A stretch of 64,000 nt of DNA from Jeotgalibacillus sp. ET6 (GTDB lineage: Bacteria > Bacillota > Bacilli > Bacillales > Jeotgalibacillaceae). The notes under the pieces were generated by a model. It made no database searches. It had not been told where the DNA came from and saw only the letters and a list, made by a program, of their open reading frames with translations. Both the position numbers and the translations under genes were made by a program. Shown in pieces: positions 59,472 to 64,000 of this stretch. The stretch lies in the NCBI RefSeq assembly GCF_029667115.1, contig NZ_JARUIU010000002.1:310001-374000 (forward strand), read 5' to 3'. The stretch's first letter is position 1. Each line of letters opens with the position of its first letter.

Positions 59472-60248
59472 ATGGTTGAAAATAAAGTAGTATTTATTAC
59501 AGGAGCTGCACAGGGAATTGGCTTTGAAATAGGTGAAACCTTTGCAGAAAATGGAGCAAAAGTTGTACTTTCTGATATTAATCAGGAGGGTGTGGAGGAG
59601 TCTGCAAAAGCTTTAGAGCAAAAAGGGTTTACTGCAACCGGCTTAAAAGCGGACGTGACAAGCGAGGAAGAGATCGAAGCGGCAATTGATCGAACAGTAG
59701 AGATCTACGGACGAATTGATGTATTGATCAATAATGCAGGTCTTCAGCACGTTTCTCCTATTGAAGAGTTTCCTACTGCTAAATTTAAATTGATGCAGGA
59801 TATTATGCTGACTGCTCCTTTTATCGCGACGAAAAAAGTATTTCCGATTATGAAGAAGCAGGGGTTTGGACGGATCTTGAATATGTCTTCCATTAATGGA
59901 GTGATCGGTTTTGCAGGTAAAGCAGCTTATAATAGTGCCAAGCATGGCCTGATTGGATTGACAAAAGTATCAGCATTAGAGGGAGCAGAGCACGGCATTA
60001 CTGTAAATGCAATCGCACCCGGCTATGTAGATACACCGCTTGTACGCGGACAGATGGAAGATTTAGCGAAATCACGCGGCGTAGAGCTTGAAAAAGTACT
60101 TGAAGAAGTGATTTACCCGCTCGTACCGCAAAAACGATTGCTGGAAGTAGAAGAAATTGCGGACTATGCCATGTTCTTATCCAGTGAAAAAGCAAAAAGT
60201 GTTACTGGTCAGGCGATCGTGATCGATGGCGGCTACACAGCTCAATAA
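59472..60248 (+). CDS. bdhA: 3-hydroxybutyrate dehydrogenase (SDR)
   Basis: This 258-residue classical short-chain dehydrogenase has the NAD loop FITGAAQGIGFEIGE, the NNAG motif (VLINNAGLQHVSPIEEFP) with the HVSPIE signature of BdhA/PhbDH enzymes, and the catalytic tetrad SSINGVIGFAGKAAYNSAKHG (Ser, Tyr, Lys) followed by PGYVDTPLVRGQ. It oxidises D-3-hydroxybutyrate to acetoacetate with NAD+. GAGAGGATG-type sequence precedes the ATG. Divergent from the GntP-type permease over 284 bases, which should hold both promoters. Confidence 0.85.
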   Translation: MVENKVVFITGAAQGIGFEIGETFAENGAKVVLSDINQEGVEESAKALEQKGFTATGLKADVTSEEEIEAAIDRTVEIYGRIDVLINNAGLQHVSPIEEFPTAKFKLMQDIMLTAPFIATKKVFPIMKKQGFGRILNMSSINGVIGFAGKAAYNSAKHGLIGLTKVSALEGAEHGITVNAIAPGYVDTPLVRGQMEDLAKSRGVELEKVLEEVIYPLVPQKRLLEVEEIADYAMFLSSEKAKSVTGQAIVIDGGYTAQ

Positions 60249-60258
60249 GTGAGGATAC

Positions 60259-60298
60259 ACTGCACGAAACCAGCTTAATGGTTTCGTGCAGTTTTTTT
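60259..60298 (+). terminator. Strong terminator of bdhA
   Basis: ACTGCACGAAACC pairs perfectly with GGTTTCGTGCAGT around an 8-base loop and is followed by seven T residues. Confidence 0.9.
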
Positions 60299-60404
60299 AT
60301 TTCTATTTATCTTTCTAGGTAAACCCTATGTTTTAGAAAATGTCCATCAGAAAAATTATTTTCAGCAGGCAAAGATTGAGAGGAAATATTTTTTGTAAAA
60401 ACGC

Positions 60405-60455
60405 TTGCAATCTCTTTAACTTGTCTATACAATAATGAAGTGCAAACGGTTGCAC
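60405..60455 (+). promoter_or_regulatory. Promoter and LacI-type operator of the PTS operon
   Basis: TTGCAA (60405-60410) and TACAAT (60428-60433) are 17 bases apart. Immediately downstream, over the start point, lies GTGCAAACGGTTGCAC (60440-60455), a palindrome with the central CG of LacI-family operators. The sequence overlapping the -35 (TAAAAACGCTTGCA) also resembles a cre box, matching about 12 of 14 positions. The unit is probably repressed without its sugar and sensitive to catabolite control. Confidence 0.7.
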
Positions 60456-60510
60456 CACTCAATTTACTCTTTTTACATACTAAAAGCGATAGATGATATG
60501 GAGGATGAAC

Positions 60511-62163
60511 ATGAAAATTTTCGGATCTTTTGATTTTTGGCAGAAGTTTGGGAAAGCGCTTCTTGTCGTAGTAGCCGTTATGCCGGCTGCAGGAATTATG
60601 ATTTCATTAGGTAAACTACTCGCGATGATGACAGGTGATGTCATGATAATGCAAACGGTTGCGCGAGTGATGGAAGACATCGGATGGGCGATTATTACCA
60701 ACCTTCATGTGCTCTTTGCCGTAGCGATCGGTGGTTCATGGGCGAAGGACCGGGCTGGCGGAGCTTTTGCCGCTTTGATTGCATTTGTACTGATCAATCG
60801 TATTACAGGTTCTATTTTTGGTGTAAACGCTGACATGCTGGCGGACTCAGAAGCGACAGTTACTTCATTATTGGGTGCTCAGCTGACAGTCAGTGATTAC
60901 TTTATCTCTGTACTTGGTGCTCCGGCATTAAATATGGGCGTTTTCGTCGGAATCATATCCGGTTTCCTTGGCGCTAATCTTTATAACCGATTTTATAATT
61001 ACAGTAAACTGCCTCAGGCACTGGAATTTTTCAATGGAAAGCGTTTTGTGCCGTTTGTCGTGATTGCGGGATCCGTGGTTGTCGGCTTGCTGCTGTCGGT
61101 GATCTGGCCGTTTATTCAAGGGCTGTTAAACGATTTCGGACAATGGATTGCGACTTCACGAAATTCAGCGCCGATCGTTGCGCCGTTTGTATTTGGGATG
61201 GTCGAGCGTTTGCTGCTTCCATTTGGTCTTCATCATATGCTGACTGTTCCGATTAACTACACGGAGCTTGGCGGTACGTATACAATACTAACCGGTTCAA
61301 ATGCAGGAAGTGTTGTTTCAGGACAGGATCCGCTTTGGCTTGCATGGGTGACGGATTTGTACAATATGCTTCAACAGGGTAATCAAGCCGGCTACCAGCA
61401 GCTTACAGAAGATGTTGTACCTGCACGTTTTAAAGTAGGACAGTTTCTTGCTTCTTCCGCTGCATTGATGGGACTTGCGCTTGCAATGTATCTGAATGTG
61501 GACAAAGAAAAGCGTACAAAATATAAATCAATGTTTCTCTCAGCTGGTCTTGCTGTATTTTTAACAGGTGTTACGGAGCCGATTGAATTTATGTTTATGT
61601 TCGCAGCTCCACTTCTATATGTGGTGTATGCAGTGCTGACTGGCGTTTCATTTGCGCTGGTAGATTTAATTGACTTACGTATTCATGCATTTGGTTTTAT
61701 AGAATTTTTAACAAGAACACCATTAATTATTAATGCCGGTCTCGCTGGGGATTTATTGAACTTGGCACTTGTTGCCGTATTAATGTTTGGTTTAAACTTT
61801 GGCGTGTCTTACTTCCTCATTAAACGCTTTAATTTCCCGACGCCGGGCCGTGCTGGAAATTATATTGAAGAAACAGCTGACGCAGGAGCTTCTTCTTCTT
61901 CTGTAACTGGGGTATCAGACGATGGTTCGCTTGCTGTTTCAATTATTGGGCTGCTTGGCGGTCAGGATAATATAGAAGAAGTAGATGCATGCATGACCCG
62001 CCTTCGTGTGACAGTAAAGGATCCTGAGGCAGTGGGTACAGAAAAAGAGTGGAAAGAAAAAGGTGCACTTGGGTTAATTTTACGCGGTAAAGGGGTACAG
62101 GCAATCTATGGACCAAAAGCGGATGTATTAAAATCCGACATTCAGGATCGATTAGGAGCTTGA
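60511..62163 (+). CDS. PTS EIICB, glucose/maltose family
   Basis: This 550-residue protein is read from the ATG at 60511, six bases behind GGAGG. The EIIC part has about ten helices (FGKALLVVVAVMPAAGIMISLGKL; LLPFGLHHMLTVPINYTELGG with the GLHH sugar-site motif; GVTEPIEFMFMFAAPLLY with the essential TEPIE). The EIIB domain has phospho-Cys494 in EEVDACMTRLRVTVKDP. No EIIA is attached, so a separate glucose-type EIIA must serve it. It imports and phosphorylates a glucoside. The next gene starts four bases on. Confidence 0.9.
   Translation: MKIFGSFDFWQKFGKALLVVVAVMPAAGIMISLGKLLAMMTGDVMIMQTVARVMEDIGWAIITNLHVLFAVAIGGSWAKDRAGGAFAALIAFVLINRITGSIFGVNADMLADSEATVTSLLGAQLTVSDYFISVLGAPALNMGVFVGIISGFLGANLYNRFYNYSKLPQALEFFNGKRFVPFVVIAGSVVVGLLLSVIWPFIQGLLNDFGQWIATSRNSAPIVAPFVFGMVERLLLPFGLHHMLTVPINYTELGGTYTILTGSNAGSVVSGQDPLWLAWVTDLYNMLQQGNQAGYQQLTEDVVPARFKVGQFLASSAALMGLALAMYLNVDKEKRTKYKSMFLSAGLAVFLTGVTEPIEFMFMFAAPLLYVVYAVLTGVSFALVDLIDLRIHAFGFIEFLTRTPLIINAGLAGDLLNLALVAVLMFGLNFGVSYFLIKRFNFPTPGRAGNYIEETADAGASSSSVTGVSDDGSLAVSIIGLLGGQDNIEEVDACMTRLRVTVKDPEAVGTEKEWKEKGALGLILRGKGVQAIYGPKADVLKSDIQDRLGA
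60650..60662 (+). promoter_or_regulatory. Second copy of the operator core inside the EIICB gene
   Basis: TGCAAACGGTTGC repeats 13 bases of the operator at 60441-60453 exactly, 209 bases downstream and within the coding sequence. A tetrameric LacI-type repressor could bind both and loop the DNA. It may also be a chance result of the codons for MQTVA. Confidence 0.35.
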
Positions 62164-62167
62164 TACT

Positions 62168-62950
62168 ATGCGTTTGCTAACACTCAACTGTCATTCCTGG
62201 CAGGAAGAGAACCAGGAAGAAAAGCTTGATATTCTCGCAAAAAGCATTGTTGATAACGATTACGACGTGATTGCTTTGCAGGAAGTGAGCCAAAAGAATG
62301 CAAGTGATGAAAAAGTGGATGAACATTACGGCTACGTGCTCTTAGAAAGATTAAAAGCGCTTGACCGTACAGAGGATGAGATGGTGTGGACGTTCAGTCA
62401 TTACAGCTACGGCACTCAGGCTGAAGGTCTGGCTATTCTGACGAGACTTCCCATTGTACGAACCACAGAGTTTTTTATCACGGGCTCCCACGACCCGGAA
62501 GTATGGAAAACAAGATCGATTGTCAGAGCGACCGTGCTCTATGAAAAGCAGGAAATTGATCTTTATTCCTGTCATCTTGGCTGGTGGAGCGACACGGACG
62601 AACCGTATAAGGATCAGGTGGACCGGTTGATGGAGCAAGTGGATTCGGAGCGCCTCTCCATTTTACTAGGAGATTTCAACAATGATGCCGGGATTAAAGG
62701 AGAAGGCTATACGTATTTGCTTGAAAAAGGATTATTCGATACGTACACGCTTGCTGAAGAAAAAGACAGCGGCGTCACGGTTCCCGGAAAAATTGCCGGC
62801 TGGTCTGAAAATGAGCAGCAGCTTCGGATCGACTTTATTTTGACCAATCAACCTGTGCCTGTTGCGTATTCCCGCGTTATTTTCAACGGGGAAAACCAGC
62901 AGATCGTTTCTGATCATTTTGGTGTGGAAGTAGAGCTTGAAATAAAGTAA
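62168..62950 (+). CDS. EEP-family phosphatase, MapP-like
   Basis: This 260-residue endonuclease/exonuclease/phosphatase fold protein has LTLNCHSW, ALQEVSQ (metal Glu), LYSCHLGWWSD (catalytic His), ILLGDFNNDAG (Asp-Asn), RIDFIL and IVSDHFGV (Asp-His): the active site is complete. There is no signal peptide. Four bases after the EIICB gene, it mirrors malT-mapP of Enterococcus faecalis, where MapP dephosphorylates maltose 6'-phosphate made by the PTS. It is therefore more likely a sugar-phosphate phosphatase than a nuclease. Confidence 0.8.
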   Translation: MRLLTLNCHSWQEENQEEKLDILAKSIVDNDYDVIALQEVSQKNASDEKVDEHYGYVLLERLKALDRTEDEMVWTFSHYSYGTQAEGLAILTRLPIVRTTEFFITGSHDPEVWKTRSIVRATVLYEKQEIDLYSCHLGWWSDTDEPYKDQVDRLMEQVDSERLSILLGDFNNDAGIKGEGYTYLLEKGLFDTYTLAEEKDSGVTVPGKIAGWSENEQQLRIDFILTNQPVPVAYSRVIFNGENQQIVSDHFGVEVELEIK

Positions 62951-62956
62951 ATGAGA

Positions 62957-62987
62957 AAGCGGAAGGCCACTGGTCTTCCGCTTTTTT
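62957..62987 (+). terminator. Terminator of the PTS-phosphatase operon
   Basis: AAGCGGAAG pairs with CTTCCGCTT around 9 bases and is followed by a T run. Confidence 0.85.
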
Positions 62988-63059
62988 GCGTCTTTCTTTA
63001 GAGGATTATTGGTCTGCCTGTCATTATTTTTCTTATAATAAAGAGGAAGAGGTGATGTG

Positions 63060-64000
63060 GTGAAGGGGCTGTATAATGTTTCAGTTGAAACCGTCACAAA
63101 AGGATTTATCCAACAGGGAGCCATCGTTTTTGATACCATCATCCGATATGCGGGGCCAATTCAGCAGGTGCCTGCATTCGACCAGGAAATGGAGTGGATT
63201 GATGGAAAGGGAGGCGTGGTATTTCCCGGATTTATCGATGTTCATACTCATTTGTGCATTAATGAAGAAGGGATTGGCGCAGAAGGAAACGACTACAATG
63301 AAACATCTCACCCCGTTACCCCGCATATTCGCGTGATCGACGGGATTAACTCTTTTGATCAGGCGTACTACCGGGCTTTAAGCGGCGGGATTACCACCGT
63401 ACATATTTTGCCGGGAAGCTCAAATGTGATCGGTGGATTGACAGCAGTGCTGAAGGTGAAGCCGGATCGTTCGGTGGAGCAACAGGTGATTACATTTCCA
63501 GCGGGGCTAAAAATATCTTTTGGTGAAAATCCGAAAATGGCTTATCCCATGTTAATTGGCAGCAGAATGGGGCTTGCAGCAAGAATTCGTGAAGCCTTTT
63601 GGCAGACAGTCAAATCCCAGCAAGAGCCTCCAGCTACGATGGCAGATGAAGCAATGCAATATGTCTTAGCGCACAGGCTTCCTGTGAGAGCTCATGTCCA
63701 TCGTGCGGACGATATTTTGACGGCTATCCGGATCGGTAAAGAGTTTGATTTGGATCTGACCCTCACTCATGCTACAGAAAGCGGAAAAATAGTGAAGGAG
63801 ATTAAGGATTCCGGTTATGATGTGGTGCTTGGCCCCACGATGACGGGTAAAACCAGAGCAGAGCTTGCGAATCAGTCCTGGGAAATCTACAGGGAGCTTG
63901 AACAGGCAGGGATTCCATTTTCAATCACCACCGACCATCCTGTTTTTCCTATTGAAGAATTAATCACATCCGTCCGCCACGCCATCAAACACGGTCTTAG
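63060..64000 (+). CDS. Imidazolonepropionase-like amidohydrolase, N-terminal part (right edge)
   Basis: A frame open to the window edge gives 313 residues from a GTG at 63060, five bases after GAGGTG. It shows FPGFIDVHTHLCINEEG, GITTVHILPGSSNVIGG, VRAHVHRADDILTAIRIG, LTHATESGKI, VVLGPTMTGKTRAELANQSW and SITTDHPVFPIE. These line up block by block with the amidohydrolase at 25484 and keep all the metal ligands, so the two are paralogues. The C-terminus is outside the window. It has its own ribosome site behind the preceding operon's terminator. The substrate is probably a cyclic amide or dipeptide. Confidence 0.88.
   Translation, partial: MKGLYNVSVETVTKGFIQQGAIVFDTIIRYAGPIQQVPAFDQEMEWIDGKGGVVFPGFIDVHTHLCINEEGIGAEGNDYNETSHPVTPHIRVIDGINSFDQAYYRALSGGITTVHILPGSSNVIGGLTAVLKVKPDRSVEQQVITFPAGLKISFGENPKMAYPMLIGSRMGLAARIREAFWQTVKSQQEPPATMADEAMQYVLAHRLPVRAHVHRADDILTAIRIGKEFDLDLTLTHATESGKIVKEIKDSGYDVVLGPTMTGKTRAELANQSWEIYRELEQAGIPFSITTDHPVFPIEELITSVRHAIKHGL

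Overview
The window looks like chromosomal DNA of a low-to-moderate GC, Gram-positive, competence-capable member of the Bacillaceae or a neighbouring family. The evidence is AGGAGG-type ribosome binding sites with frequent GTG and TTG starts, a comK homologue, a YvbJ-like zinc-ribbon protein, an LCP cell-wall enzyme, a LysM-NlpC/P60 endopeptidase, a Lrp/DppA/Dpp peptide locus and a BdhA/GntP pair. The genus cannot be settled from the sequence. No tRNA, rRNA, CRISPR array, insertion sequence or prophage was seen.

Layout. 1-10 kb: mostly single genes (MFS exporter, APH-fold kinase, two small enzymes, PIG-L deacetylase, YcxB-like protein, a two-gene zinc-ribbon membrane operon, Nudix and VOC proteins), plus a decayed second copy of the Nudix-VOC locus at about 5.1-5.4 kb. 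10.3-14.7 kb: an AT-rich accessory island of small unassigned genes with two paralogue pairs and gene debris; it resembles an orphan immunity-gene array, but no toxin is visible. 15-25 kb: acetyltransferase, pRiA4b ORF-3-like protein, cell-wall hydrolase, acyltransferase, two membrane-anchored Glu/Ala-rich coiled-coil proteins (one with Ltp repeats), comK beside a small sigma factor, an autoregulated-looking XRE/membrane-protein pair, and a 24-residue membrane peptide gene missed by length cut-offs.

25.5-36.5 kb: a peptide-utilisation locus. A divergent amidohydrolase faces an Lrp-type regulator, M42 aminopeptidase, D-aminopeptidase DppA, a complete Opp/Dpp importer (two permeases, two ATPases, binding protein), then a DUF3899 protein and an M20 amidohydrolase. 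36.5-46.3 kb: housekeeping genes (DUF389, psd with its HTH regulator, mgtE, uridine-kinase-like, MFS, membrane-tethered Mrr-like nuclease, LCP).

46.5-57.6 kb: one long sugar/glycan operon with a binding protein, two permeases, FAD oxidoreductase, GH38 alpha-mannosidase, an unusual ROK-kinase/RpiR-regulator fusion, a DUF4127 protein and NanE. 57.9-64 kb: a divergent 3-hydroxybutyrate-type permease and dehydrogenase pair, a PTS EIICB gene paired with an EEP phosphatase resembling MapP, and a truncated second amidohydrolase at the right edge.

An interspersed repeat of about 220 bp, MITE-like with terminal inverted repeats and terminator-like 3' ends, occurs at least six times, with two more decayed ends. 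It always lies between genes and usually at gene 3' ends.
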